64,000 nucleotides of DNA from Croceibacterium soli (GTDB taxonomy: Bacteria > Pseudomonadota > Alphaproteobacteria > Sphingomonadales > Sphingomonadaceae). Under the pieces are notes generated by a model. The model searched no databases and had not been told where the DNA came from. It was given only the letters and a program-made list of their open reading frames with translations. The stretch covers positions 248,001-312,000 of the forward strand of contig NZ_WTYK01000003.1 in NCBI RefSeq assembly GCF_009828065.1, given 5' to 3'. Every line of letters begins with the position of its first letter. Within the stretch, counting starts at the first letter, position 1. Both the position numbers and the translations under genes were made by a program. Below, in pieces: positions 13,800-21,863 of the stretch.

Positions 13800-15638
13800 T
13801 CACACCTCTTCCAGCACAGGCTCGTCGTGGAGGATCGTCACGGTCCCGCGGCCGCCGTCGACGCGGATGCGCTGGCCGTCCTTGATCTTCTGCGTCGCGG
13901 ATCCGGTGCCGACGACTGCCGGCAGCCCGTATTCGCGAGCGACGATGGCCATGTGGCTCATTGAACCGCCGATGTCGGAGACCGCGGCGGAGATCTTCTG
14001 GAAGATCGGCGACCAGGTCGGGTTCGTTACCTGGCAGACCAGAATGTCTCCCTGCTGCAGGCGGCCAATCTCCTTGACCGACTTGACCACGCGCGCGGTG
14101 CCTTCGACCACGCCGGAACAGGCAGCGAAGCCCTTCAGCTCGTTCTCGTTGCCCTCGTCACCTTCGGACAGCCAGGTGTCGAGGTTCTCGCGGGTAATGC
14201 CCCAGAGCATGACAATCGCCGGGTCGTCGATCACGTCCGGTACCGCGCCGAGCGCAGGCGGCACGGTGTGCTCGGCCCAGGCCTCGATGGCCGCCGCGCG
14301 CTGCTTGACCACCGCCGGCCAGTGCTGCGGCCCGCGCGGCGGGGTGCCGCTGGACCAGGACAGCATCAGGTCGATGATCGCGCTTTCGAGCTCGTAATGC
14401 GTGAGGTGGAACACGTCCTCTTCCTTCTCGAAGAAGCCATGCTCGGCCAGCAGCGCGCCGAACTCCCTGATCTTGTTGAAGAACAGGTTGGTGTACCAGT
14501 GCTCGCAGTAGAACTTGTGGCCCTCGACGTAAGGAAACACCCGGTGCGCCAGTTCGATGAGCTGGTCGTAAGTGGCCTTGTCCTCTTCCGTGTCGAGCAG
14601 CTCGCGATAGTCGCTGACGAGCTGTTCGCGCTCCTCGATGAGTTGCTCGGTCGGGCGCTCGATGTTCACGCCCTTCTTGACCTTGTCGATGTAGCCCGGG
14701 AGCGCGGCGAAGGGCATCGACAGATCGTCGTTCCAGCTCCGGTGATAGTGGTAGAAGCCGTCACCCACGTTGATGTTGAACCACGGATTTCGGCTGGCCT
14801 CGAGCTCGTCGAGCCAGGCCTTGCCCTTCTCGCCGAGCTGGTCGAGCGCGCCGAGCACGTCCTCGATCACCATGTCGTCGTAGAACTTGTCCTCGATGCC
14901 GAGTTCGACCGCGCGACGGGCGAGGCGCTTCACTTCCTCGTCTGGGCGGAAGATCTCCGCCTCCATGCCGGCGACCATTCGGCTGATCGCCTGGTCGGAA
15001 ATCTCCGGGAAGGCCTTCTTGCAGAAATCGAAGAAGGTCATGTAGGCGCCGTAGCCGAGCAGCAGGAACTCGAAGTGATGGTGCCACATCCGGAAGTAGC
15101 CTTCGAGCTGCTTCTGGTAGATGTCGAGCAGCGCGTGATTGGCGGCAACGCCCTTGCCGGTGTGGGTGGTCTCGATCGGCTCCAGATCAGGGAGAGAAGG
15201 CTTCGGCAGCGCCTGCGCGTCGGCGATCAGGGCCTTCATCTTGACCTTCCACTCGTCGTAGAGCCGCTCCCAGTTCTCGTAGTAGTAGAACGCGCGCTGC
15301 TGGAACTCGCCCATGCGCGCTTCGATCTCCGCCGGATCGGTCACCGGCACGCCGCCGATATAGACGCGGCCGTTGATGACGCGGTGGTCGATACCCTTGG
15401 TCGTCGGCAGCACGTGAACCCGGGTATTGAAACTGCCGAGCGCGCAATAGGCCGCTTCCGCCGTGACCATGTCGAAATGGTGCATCGGCTCAGGGAAGTG
15501 CATCGAGTTGTAGAACCAGAACCGCTCGTCATCCTCCGGCGTGAACTGGATGTAGTACGGGTGTGCCGCCTGTGCGGCTTCGGTACCTGGGACCACCTCG
15601 AGCGAGCTCGGCAGCGGGAAGCTTTTCTGTTCGGGCAT
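13800..15638 (-). CDS. PEP-utilising phosphohistidine protein, phenylphosphate synthase alpha-like
   Basis: 612-aa protein with a long N-terminal region (~1-480) unlike PEP synthase and a C-terminal PEP-utilising mobile (phosphohistidine) domain. The catalytic histidine is His562 in GGSMSHMAIVAREYGLPAVV; the position is close to the phosphorylated histidine reported for Thauera PpsA. There is no C-terminal PEP-binding TIM barrel. With the ATP-binding subunit downstream it should transfer a phosphoryl group from ATP, via His, to an acceptor bound by the large N-terminal region. By family the likely acceptor is a phenolic hydroxyl. It is first in the operon, and its leader contains a two-tier inverted repeat (15660-15699). 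Confidence 0.85.
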   Translation of the reverse strand: MPEQKSFPLPSSLEVVPGTEAAQAAHPYYIQFTPEDDERFWFYNSMHFPEPMHHFDMVTAEAAYCALGSFNTRVHVLPTTKGIDHRVINGRVYIGGVPVTDPAEIEARMGEFQQRAFYYYENWERLYDEWKVKMKALIADAQALPKPSLPDLEPIETTHTGKGVAANHALLDIYQKQLEGYFRMWHHHFEFLLLGYGAYMTFFDFCKKAFPEISDQAISRMVAGMEAEIFRPDEEVKRLARRAVELGIEDKFYDDMVIEDVLGALDQLGEKGKAWLDELEASRNPWFNINVGDGFYHYHRSWNDDLSMPFAALPGYIDKVKKGVNIERPTEQLIEEREQLVSDYRELLDTEEDKATYDQLIELAHRVFPYVEGHKFYCEHWYTNLFFNKIREFGALLAEHGFFEKEEDVFHLTHYELESAIIDLMLSWSSGTPPRGPQHWPAVVKQRAAAIEAWAEHTVPPALGAVPDVIDDPAIVMLWGITRENLDTWLSEGDEGNENELKGFAACSGVVEGTARVVKSVKEIGRLQQGDILVCQVTNPTWSPIFQKISAAVSDIGGSMSHMAIVAREYGLPAVVGTGSATQKIKDGQRIRVDGGRGTVTILHDEPVLEEV

Positions 15639-15659
15639 GTGTATGGCAACCTCTCTCGA

Positions 15660-15699
15660 AAGAGCCCCGGGCGCCTTTGGCGTCTCCGATCGGGCTCTT
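15660..15699 (-). promoter_or_regulatory. Inverted repeat in the operon leader
   Basis: AAGAGCCC (15660-15667) pairs with GGGCTCTT (15692-15699), with a smaller CGCC-TTT-GGCG hairpin inside. It ends about 20 bases upstream of the ATG at 15638 and would fold in the 5' leader if transcription starts further upstream. It could be an attenuator, an mRNA stabiliser or an operator. The rest of the 235-bp gap to the PilZ gene shows no gene. Confidence 0.4.
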
Positions 15700-15873
15700 C
15701 ATCCAGGTGCAGACTACCCCGTTGCCGCACAGGGGCAAGGACTCCCGCGCACGGCGACTAGGACAAATGCGCAGGGGAAAATGTCTTGTTTTCCACGCTG
15801 CTCGATAGTCGGGACTGTTTAGCAATTGTTAGGCACCGATCAGTATTGTTGCGCTGTCTTTGGAGAGATTTCT

Positions 15874-16245
15874 ATGGATGAGCGGAGGGTCGAGCGGGTT
15901 GTCACCGATGTCGAGGTGATCTGCCAGGTGCGCGAAACATCGTACCAGCTTCAGGTCTACGATCTGTCCACCAAGGGTTGCATGCTGGCGGCTTCGAGCG
16001 ACACTACGCTTGCGGACGGTGAGAGCCTGGTGCTGAACTTCCTTGACGGCATTACCGTGCCGGGCCGGATAGCTTGGCGGCGGGGGAACTGTTTCGGCCT
16101 GCAGTTCGATACGGAGCTGCAAGACGTCGTCGTCCGTCACCTGGGCTACAAGATCCCGGGCGAGAACGCCGACCTCTTCGTCTCGCGCGACCGCTTTGGT
16201 CGGCCGCTCGAGCCGCTGCCGCTCCGCCCCAGTGAACTGAACTGA
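15874..16245 (+). CDS. PilZ-domain protein
   Basis: 123-aa protein that is essentially one PilZ domain, a binder of cyclic di-GMP. The N-terminal arginine motif (RRVER) and the second motif YDLSTKGC (D/NxSxxG type) are both present, so ligand binding is plausible. The ATG at 15874 follows TGGAGAGA; the longer in-frame start at 15826 lacks a ribosome site. It is divergent from the phosphotransferase operon and convergent with the AraC gene. Target unknown; stand-alone PilZ proteins often act on motility or exopolysaccharide. Confidence 0.82.
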   Translation: MDERRVERVVTDVEVICQVRETSYQLQVYDLSTKGCMLAASSDTTLADGESLVLNFLDGITVPGRIAWRRGNCFGLQFDTELQDVVVRHLGYKIPGENADLFVSRDRFGRPLEPLPLRPSELN

Positions 16246-16260
16246 GCTCCGCCGCCGCGG

Positions 16261-17235
16261 TCAGGACTGCGGCGCGTGCCCCGCGCGCCATTCGCGCGGG
16301 GTGATGCCGAAACGCTTGCGGAACAGCCGGGCGAAGTATCCCGCATCGAGGAAGCCGTTGCGGAAGGCGATCTCAGCCACCGACAACCCTGCCGCGCGCC
16401 TGTCCGACAGCATGTCGCTGGCGCGGTCGAGCCGGGTGGCGTTGAGCTCCTGCACGAAGCTGGTGCCGCTGCCGGCGAGCAGGGTCTGCAGGTAGCGCTT
16501 GGAGATGCCGCAATCCTCCGCGACGCGCTCGGGCGAGAGGTCGGGCTCGGCGTAGTCGCTCTCGATCCGGCGGAGGATCTGCCGCGCGAGTTGCCCGCGA
16601 TGACGGGTGTTCTCGCCCGTGTCGGGGAAGCCGGTGGCGAGGCCGAGGAGATTGCCAATCTGTTCGGCGATCAGCGGGCGGGGCAGGGGCGCGTCGTCCA
16701 GCCCGGCGATCATCGCCTCCAGCAGCGCGCCGAGCGGCGCGCCCCAGCCTTCGCTGGCGGAGATCGCCCGCGCCAGCAGCGCTTCCGGATCCGGCAGGTA
16801 CCGCTCCAGCCAGCCTTGCGGCATCATCAGGTCGAGCGCCTCGTGCTCGGTGTCCATCTCCATCTGGTAGAAGCGCGTGTTGTCGAGCAGCACGAACTGC
16901 CCGGGCTCGACGACGAAGCGCTTGCCGCCCATCAGCGTCTTGATCGCACCGCGGCGGGCATAGACGAGCTGGATCGACGGCGCCGCACGGCCGCTGCTGC
17001 CCTCCCTACCAGTGTGGACCACGCGCTGCGCCGGAGCATGGAGCTGCAGCATGCGCAACTGGCCGACGCCGTGGCTGACCCAGCGGGCAGCGAAGCTGTC
17101 GGCGTCGAACACCGTCACCTCGATCGGGGCGATCGTGCTGGCGGCCCATTCCCGCCACTCCTTGAGCGCTTCGCGCCGGCCGAGCCCGGCGGAGGTCCAG
17201 CTGGCGTCTTCCGTCGGAGGGGAGGGCTTGGGCAT
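16261..17235 (-). CDS. AraC-family transcriptional regulator
   Basis: 324-aa regulator. Residues ~30-190 resemble the AraC-binding-like cupin domain of FeaR/NphR/XylS-type activators. The C-terminal ~95 residues hold two helix-turn-helix units (SPERVAEDCGISKRYLQTLL and SVAEIAFRNGFLDAGYFARL) followed by the family-typical FRKRFGITPREWR. This architecture is common among activators of aromatic catabolism. It lies beside the aryl phosphorylation/carboxylation operon and 900 bp before the acetyl-CoA synthetase, so either may be its target (inference). The ATG at 17235 is the start; divergent promoter region on its 5' side. Confidence 0.85.
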   Translation of the reverse strand: MPKPSPPTEDASWTSAGLGRREALKEWREWAASTIAPIEVTVFDADSFAARWVSHGVGQLRMLQLHAPAQRVVHTGREGSSGRAAPSIQLVYARRGAIKTLMGGKRFVVEPGQFVLLDNTRFYQMEMDTEHEALDLMMPQGWLERYLPDPEALLARAISASEGWGAPLGALLEAMIAGLDDAPLPRPLIAEQIGNLLGLATGFPDTGENTRHRGQLARQILRRIESDYAEPDLSPERVAEDCGISKRYLQTLLAGSGTSFVQELNATRLDRASDMLSDRRAAGLSVAEIAFRNGFLDAGYFARLFRKRFGITPREWRAGHAPQS

Positions 17236-17564
17236 GAGGCGAAACTAGGCCGGGCCGGGCGCGATCACAACGGCGACACGGATTCTGCCGATCGCGACGG
17301 AGCGGCACGAATTGCGCACAAGATCTGCGCTTCGCCGGTGAGTTGTGTCTTCCACGGGGCAAGTCGCTCCGGCAGGTATCGCTTCGTTCTTTTCACCTTT
17401 GGAGTCGAACGGTCCGACGAAAGAGCGTTCCGCATTGCGGCTCACGCTGTCAGGTCTTCAGTGGGGCGAAGCTTGGCGGGATATGAATTCCAACGATGCC
17501 GTTCGAATTGTTCGTCACGAGAACGCATTCTTCTATCCCCGCCCGGGTTAAAGAGGATCGTAAA
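17236..17564. other. Divergent intergenic region (AraC gene / DUF4168-like gene)
   Basis: 329 bp between divergently transcribed genes. It must hold both promoters. I see no convincing coding frame or repeat; AAGAGGAT at 17551-17558 is the ribosome site of the plus-strand gene. Confidence 0.5.
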
Positions 17565-18002
17565 ATGAAGCGTTTTCTAGTGATGGCTCTCGGCGGCGCG
17601 CTCTGCTCGACGATGGCTCACGCGCAGTCGGCGGAGACGGAAGGCGCGCCCGATGCCGCCGGCGCGGCGCAAGAGGCTGCTCCGGCAGCCGCGGCGCAGG
17701 AGGCGGCTCCGGCAGCCGAAGACCCGGCCCCGGCCGCCGAGGCCGCAGCAACGGTCGAGGTGACCGATGCCGAAGTGGAAAGCTTCGCCACGGCGACCGT
17801 AAAGCTGCAGGCGATCGAGGCCGATGCCTCCCTCCAGGGCGACCAGAAGCAGGCCGCAATGGCGGCGGCGGTGAAGGAGTCCGGGCTGGAGCCGGTCAAG
17901 TACAACCAGATCGCCCAGGCCGTCGGCACGGACACAGCGCTGCGGGCCAAAGTGGTCGAGGCGATGGGCAAGGCCAAGGCGGCGGCAACGCCGGCGGGCT
18001 GA
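17565..18002 (+). CDS. Exported DUF4168-like protein
   Basis: 145-aa secreted protein. A signal peptide (MKRFLVMALGGALCSTMAHA) is followed by an Ala/Pro/Glu-rich low-complexity linker (~20-60) and a helical C-terminal domain with a DUF4168-like pattern: paired FATATVKLQAIE and YNQIAQAVGTDTALRAKV helices. Function of the family is unknown; members are periplasmic. The ATG at 17565 has AAGAGGAT upstream. It stands alone between the AraC gene and a repeat. Confidence 0.65.
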   Translation: MKRFLVMALGGALCSTMAHAQSAETEGAPDAAGAAQEAAPAAAAQEAAPAAEDPAPAAEAAATVEVTDAEVESFATATVKLQAIEADASLQGDQKQAAMAAAVKESGLEPVKYNQIAQAVGTDTALRAKVVEAMGKAKAAATPAG

Positions 18003-18025
18003 GGCTGACGGGCTTGCTCTGATCC

Positions 18026-18146
18026 GATCCTCCCCTGCAAGGGAGGTGGCAGCCCGCAGGGCTGACGGAGGGGTGTAACCGCTGGCGGGGACACCCCTCC
18101 ACCACCCGCTTCGCGGGCGGTCCCCCTCCCCCTGCGGGGGAGGATC
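18026..18146. repeat. Family D repeat, copy 2
   Basis: About 121 bp, left GATCCTCCCCTGCAAGGGAG and right CCCCTGCGGGGGAGGATC, with an internal ACCACCCGCTTCGCGGGCGG palindrome. It sits between the 3' ends of the DUF4168-like gene and the acetyl-CoA synthetase gene, where its hairpins could also act as a terminator. Confidence 0.78.
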
Positions 18147-18154
18147 TTTTTGGT

Positions 18155-20095
18155 TCAACCCGGCCGGTTCGCCAGCAGGTGCTCGACGACGTCGGGATCG
18201 GCCAGCGTCGAGGTATCCCCCAGGTTGCCGGTATCGTTCGCGGCGATCTTGCGGAGGATGCGGCGCATGATCTTGCCGCTGCGTGTCTTGGGCAGCGAAG
18301 GCGCGAACTGCAGCACATCGGGAGTGGCGATCGGGCCGATCTCGCGGCGGACCCACTGGATCAGGTCCTGGCGCAGTTCCTCGGTGTCCTCAGTGCCCGC
18401 GGTGGTGGTGACGTAAGCGTAGATGCCCTGGCCCTTGATGTCGTGCGGCATGCCGACGACCGCCGCTTCGGCGACCTTGTCGTGCTCGACCAAGGCGCTC
18501 TCGATCTCGGCGGTGCCCATGCGGTGGCCGGAGACGTTGATCACGTCGTCGATCCGCCCGGTGATCCAGTAGTACCCGTCCTCGTCCCGCCGGCATCCGT
18601 CACCGGTGAAGTAGCTGCCCGGATACTGACTGAAGTAGGTCTGGAAGAAACGCTCGTGGTCGCCGTAGACCGTGCGCATCTGTCCCGGCCAGCTGTCCGT
18701 AATGATCAGCGCGCCCTCGCATGCGCCTTCCAGCACTTCACCGCTGGCAGGGTCCACGATAGCCGGCTGCACGCCGAAGAAAGGCATGCTCGCGCTGCCC
18801 GGCTTGAGGTCGGTCGCGCCCGGCAGCGGGGTGATCATATGCCCGCCGGTTTCGGTCTGCCACCAGGTGTCGACGATCGGGCATCGGCCGTCACCGACGA
18901 CCTTGTGATACCACTCCCAGGCTTCCGGATTGATCGGCTCTCCGACGCTGCCGAGCAGCCGCAGCGACTTGCGGCAGGTCTTCTTCACCCATTCGTCGCC
19001 TTCGCGCATCAGCGCGCGCAAGGCCGTGGGGGCGGCGTAGAAGATCTCCACCTGGTATTTGTCGACGACCTGCCAGAAGCGCGAGAAATCGGGGTAGTTG
19101 GGCACGCCTTCGAACATCAGCGTGATCGCGCCGTTCGCCAGCGGACCGTAGACGACGTAGCTGTGCCCGGTGACCCAGCCGATATCGGCGGCGCACCAGT
19201 AGACCTGGTTCGGCCGGTAATCGAACGTGTACTCGTGGGTCATGGCCGTCCACACGGCATAGCCGCCGGTGGTGTGGAGCACGCCCTTGGGCTTGCCGGT
19301 CGATCCGCTGGTGTAGAGGATGAACAGCGGGTCTTCCGCGCCCATCTCCTCCGGCTCGCACTGCGCGTTCTGCTCTTCGATCTCGTCGTACCACCAGACG
19401 TCGCGGCCTTCCACCATCGGCACGTCGGCTCCGGTGTGGTGCAGCACGATCACCCGGCGCACAGGCACTTTCTCGAGCGCCGCATCGACATTGGCCTTGA
19501 GCGGCACTTTCTTGCCCCCGCGCAGGCCTTCGTCGGCGGTCAGCACGATGTCGCTCTGGCAATCCTGGATGCGGCCGCACAGCGCTTCCGGGCTGAAGCC
19601 GGCGAACACGATCGAATGCACCGCGCCGATGCGTGCGCAGGCCAGCATCGCCACGGCCGCCTCAGGAACCATCGGCAGGTAGATCGTGACCCGGTCGCCT
19701 TTCTTGACGCCGTTGGCCTTGAGCGCGTTGGCGAAGCGGCAGGTGTCGGCGTGGAGCTGGCTGTAGGTGATGATCCGGTTGGGCGTGTTGGGGTCGTCCG
19801 GCTCCCAGATGATCGCCACGTCCTGCGCCTTCTCCGGCAAGTGGCGGTCGAGGCAGTTGGCCGAGAGGTTGAGCGTGCCATCCTCGAACCAGCGGACCCG
19901 GAAATCGTCCTCGTCGAACGAACTCTCGTTCACTTTGGTGAAGGGCTTGATCCAGTCGATCCGCTGCGCTTCCTCGCGCCAGAATCCGTCCGGGTCCTCG
20001 ACCGAGCGGCGGTACTTCTCGGCGTAAGTCTCCGCGTCGATCAGGGCGTTCTTCGCCCATTCTTCCGGCACCGGATGGACCACATGCTCGCTCAT
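18155..20095 (-). CDS. acs: Acetyl-CoA synthetase (AMP-forming)
   Basis: 646-aa acetate:CoA ligase (AMP-forming), the usual length for Acs. Core motifs: the P-loop-like [11 protein letters not shown], the hinge region TGDG...[13 protein letters not shown], and the C-terminal acetylation/AMP site [11 protein letters not shown]. It makes acetyl-CoA from acetate, ATP and CoA in the cytoplasm. The ATG at 20095 (MSEHVVHP) is preceded by GGGAGCAGG; an upstream in-frame extension is unlikely. It lies tail-to-tail with the DUF4168-like gene and directly downstream of the MarR gene on the same strand (62-bp gap), so it may share that transcript. It could recycle acetate during phenolic catabolism. Confidence 0.95.
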   Translation of the reverse strand: MSEHVVHPVPEEWAKNALIDAETYAEKYRRSVEDPDGFWREEAQRIDWIKPFTKVNESSFDEDDFRVRWFEDGTLNLSANCLDRHLPEKAQDVAIIWEPDDPNTPNRIITYSQLHADTCRFANALKANGVKKGDRVTIYLPMVPEAAVAMLACARIGAVHSIVFAGFSPEALCGRIQDCQSDIVLTADEGLRGGKKVPLKANVDAALEKVPVRRVIVLHHTGADVPMVEGRDVWWYDEIEEQNAQCEPEEMGAEDPLFILYTSGSTGKPKGVLHTTGGYAVWTAMTHEYTFDYRPNQVYWCAADIGWVTGHSYVVYGPLANGAITLMFEGVPNYPDFSRFWQVVDKYQVEIFYAAPTALRALMREGDEWVKKTCRKSLRLLGSVGEPINPEAWEWYHKVVGDGRCPIVDTWWQTETGGHMITPLPGATDLKPGSASMPFFGVQPAIVDPASGEVLEGACEGALIITDSWPGQMRTVYGDHERFFQTYFSQYPGSYFTGDGCRRDEDGYYWITGRIDDVINVSGHRMGTAEIESALVEHDKVAEAAVVGMPHDIKGQGIYAYVTTTAGTEDTEELRQDLIQWVRREIGPIATPDVLQFAPSLPKTRSGKIMRRILRKIAANDTGNLGDTSTLADPDVVEHLLANRPG

Positions 20096-20157
20096 CGCCT
20101 GCTCCCGCTGGTTAGGCCGCAACGGCTAAAGCCGCCGGGCGGGCGGGGCAAGGGGAG

Positions 20158-20568
20158 TCAGCGCCAGATGGCGTCGAGAGCGGGCAGCAGATGTGCGCGG
20201 TGTTCGGCGGGGATCCGTTCGATCAGCTCGCGCTCGAACTGCTCGATCACCTGAAAGGCCTCGGTCAGTGTCCTGCGGCCTGCTTCGGTGAGCGCCAAGC
20301 CCTGGCTCTTGCCGTCGATCGGGGCGCGGGTGATCAGCCCGGCATCCTCCAGCCGCTTGAGGATCGGCACCATGTTGGCCCGCTGGATATCGAGCCGGCG
20401 GCCGAGCGCGCTGGCGGTGACGCCGGGGTTCGCCTCCACCAGCATCAGCAGCGAAGCGTCGGACTGGCGCAGGCCCACCACGGAGAGGCGCTGGGCCAGC
20501 TCCGCGCTCGCCGCATTGGCGGCCCGGCGCAGGGAGTAGCCCGGGAAGGAGGTCAGCGGATCCTTCAT
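20158..20568 (-). CDS. MarR-family regulator, probable hydroxycinnamate-responsive repressor (FerC-like)
   Basis: 136-aa MarR winged-helix protein: helices ASLLMLVEANPGVTASALGR and LDIQRANMVPILKRLEDAGL form the recognition region, followed by a DGKSQGLALTEAGRR wing. It is divergent from the hydroxycinnamoyl-CoA hydratase-lyase gene, with 92 bp between starts. In Sphingobium SYK-6 a MarR protein (FerC) represses ferBA and is released by hydroxycinnamoyl-CoA; the same arrangement here suggests the same role. The ATG at 20568 is chosen over one at 20616, which would put a hydrophobic, poorly matching extension in front. Confidence 0.82.
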   Translation of the reverse strand: MKDPLTSFPGYSLRRAANAASAELAQRLSVVGLRQSDASLLMLVEANPGVTASALGRRLDIQRANMVPILKRLEDAGLITRAPIDGKSQGLALTEAGRRTLTEAFQVIEQFERELIERIPAEHRAHLLPALDAIWR

Positions 20569-20660
20569 CAGATCGCTATTGCAGATAACAATCGCGAAAG
20601 CTATGCCGAATAGCAATCGGCGCCGGCAGGCGCTGCGACTCGATCATCAGGAGTGATTCC
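20569..20660. promoter_or_regulatory. Divergent promoter/operator region marR-ferB
   Basis: 92-bp gap with two candidate operator elements: ATTG-N7-CAAT (20578-20592) and an inverted pair GCTATT (20575-20580) / AATAGC (20610-20615). A MarR dimer would be expected to bind a palindrome here. CAGGAG before 20661 is the ferB-like ribosome site. Confidence 0.4.
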
Positions 20661-21521
20661 ATGGCCAAACCATCCCAACCCGATCCCCGCCCCGAGGAAG
20701 AAACCGTCCGCTACGAGATCGAGGACGGCGTGGCCTGGGTCTATTTCAACCGCCCCGACAAGCGCAACTGCATGAGCCCGAAGCTCAACCGGCAGATGAA
20801 GCGCGTGCTGGACGAGCTGGAGTTCCGCGACGACGTGCAGGTGCTCGTCCTCACCGGCGAAGGCAGCGCATGGTCGGCGGGCATGGACCTGCTCGAATAC
20901 TTCCGTGCGGCCGAGCAGGAAGGCATCCACAAGACCCGCCAGCACCAGCGCGAGGCTTACGGCTGGTGGGAGCGGCTGCGCTGGTACGAGAAGGCGACCG
21001 TCGGCATGATCAACGGCTGGTGCTTCGGCGGCGCCTACGGCCCGCTGTTCGCCTGCGACCTGGCGTTCTGTTCGGACGACGCGCAGTTCGGCCTCAGCGA
21101 GATCAACTGGGCGATCCTGCCCGGCGGCGGCGCCAGCAAAGTCGCGGCCGAGCTGATGGGCTTCCGCGATGCGATGTACCACGCGATGATGGGCGAGAAC
21201 CTGACCGGCAAGCAGGCGGCCGAGAAGGGCCTGGTCAACGAATCGCTCCCGGCCGACCACCTGCGGGCGCGCGTTCAGGAAGTGGCCGACGTGCTCAAGA
21301 AGAAGGACAGCCACGCGCTGCGCGCCACCAAATGGGCCGTCCGCCGCGTGCGCGAGATGACCTACGACAACGCGGAAGAGTACCTGATCCGCGCGCAGGA
21401 GGCTCTCAACGACTTCGGCGGCTGGGAAACCCGCCGGGAAGCCACCAAGCAGTTCCTCGACGAGAAGACCTTCAAGCCCGGGCTCGGTGCGTTCGACAAG
21501 AGCAAGCTCGCTAAGGATTGA
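20661..21521 (+). CDS. ferB: p-Hydroxycinnamoyl-CoA hydratase/lyase (FerB/Ech)
   Basis: 286-aa crotonase-fold enzyme. It hydrates feruloyl-, p-coumaroyl- or caffeoyl-CoA and cleaves the product to the hydroxybenzaldehyde (for example vanillin) plus acetyl-CoA. Diagnostic segments of this subgroup: RPDKRNCMSPKLN, SAWSAGMDLLEYFR (oxyanion hole), NGWCFGGAYGPLFACDLAF and FGLSEINW, with the catalytic-position Glu147. Length is typical. The ATG at 20661 follows CAGGAG. It is followed by the acyl-CoA synthetase gene after 342 bp containing two repeats, so the pair may be one interrupted transcription unit. Confidence 0.92.
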   Translation: MAKPSQPDPRPEEETVRYEIEDGVAWVYFNRPDKRNCMSPKLNRQMKRVLDELEFRDDVQVLVLTGEGSAWSAGMDLLEYFRAAEQEGIHKTRQHQREAYGWWERLRWYEKATVGMINGWCFGGAYGPLFACDLAFCSDDAQFGLSEINWAILPGGGASKVAAELMGFRDAMYHAMMGENLTGKQAAEKGLVNESLPADHLRARVQEVADVLKKKDSHALRATKWAVRRVREMTYDNAEEYLIRAQEALNDFGGWETRREATKQFLDEKTFKPGLGAFDKSKLAKD

Positions 21522-21532
21522 ACTCCTAACTT

Positions 21533-21610
21533 CGTCATTCCCGCGAAGGCGGGAACCCAGTAGCGAGCTAAGCGGCTCCGCACTGGGTCCCCGCCTGCGC
21601 GGGGATGACG
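21533..21610. repeat. Interspersed palindromic repeat, family B
   Basis: 78 bp with inverted ends CGTCATTCCCGCGAAGGCGG and CCGCCTGCGCGGGGATGACG and an inner ACCCAGT/ACTGGGT pair. It lies directly after the ferB-like gene. With the family-A copy next to it, it fills most of the 342-bp gap before the acyl-CoA synthetase gene; no gene is seen there. Confidence 0.85.
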
Positions 21611-21676
21611 AGGTGCCTTTGGGTGCTTAGGGCGGAGCAGACTTCTTGATCAGTCAAAGGTGAATAGTTCTGTCTT

Positions 21677-21819
21677 CGTCATCCCGAACTCGTTTCGGGA
21701 TCCATGTCCCAGCTCGCTCGGCGGGTCCGTCTGTCGCACCACCGTGCAGCGGGGGCAGCTCTCCACGGAGCGCTCCGTGAGTGTTGCGCGATGGATCCCG
21801 AAACGAGTTCGGGATGACG
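21677..21819. repeat. Family A repeat, copy 4 (long form)
   Basis: 143 bp bounded by CGTCATCCCGAACTCGTTTC and GAAACGAGTTCGGGATGACG, a perfect 20-bp inverted pair. The middle holds a second palindrome (CACGGAGCGCTCCGTG). It lies 44 bp upstream of the acyl-CoA synthetase start. Confidence 0.88.
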
Positions 21820-21863
21820 AACGAAATCGTGGGCGCTAGGGCGCCCTCCAAAGGAGAGCTTCG

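Noticed and set aside
12593-15638. Phosphotransferase pair as a PEP synthase gene broken in two
   Set aside because: The 612-aa protein lacks the PEP-binding barrel and has a long unrelated N-terminal region, so joining the two would not rebuild PEP synthase; the split is the Pps architecture.
16251-16275. GC-rich inverted repeat between the PilZ and AraC genes as a terminator
   Set aside because: The stem is only six bases (CGCCGC/GCGGCG) in very GC-rich sequence and has no T-run, so it is not distinguishable from chance.
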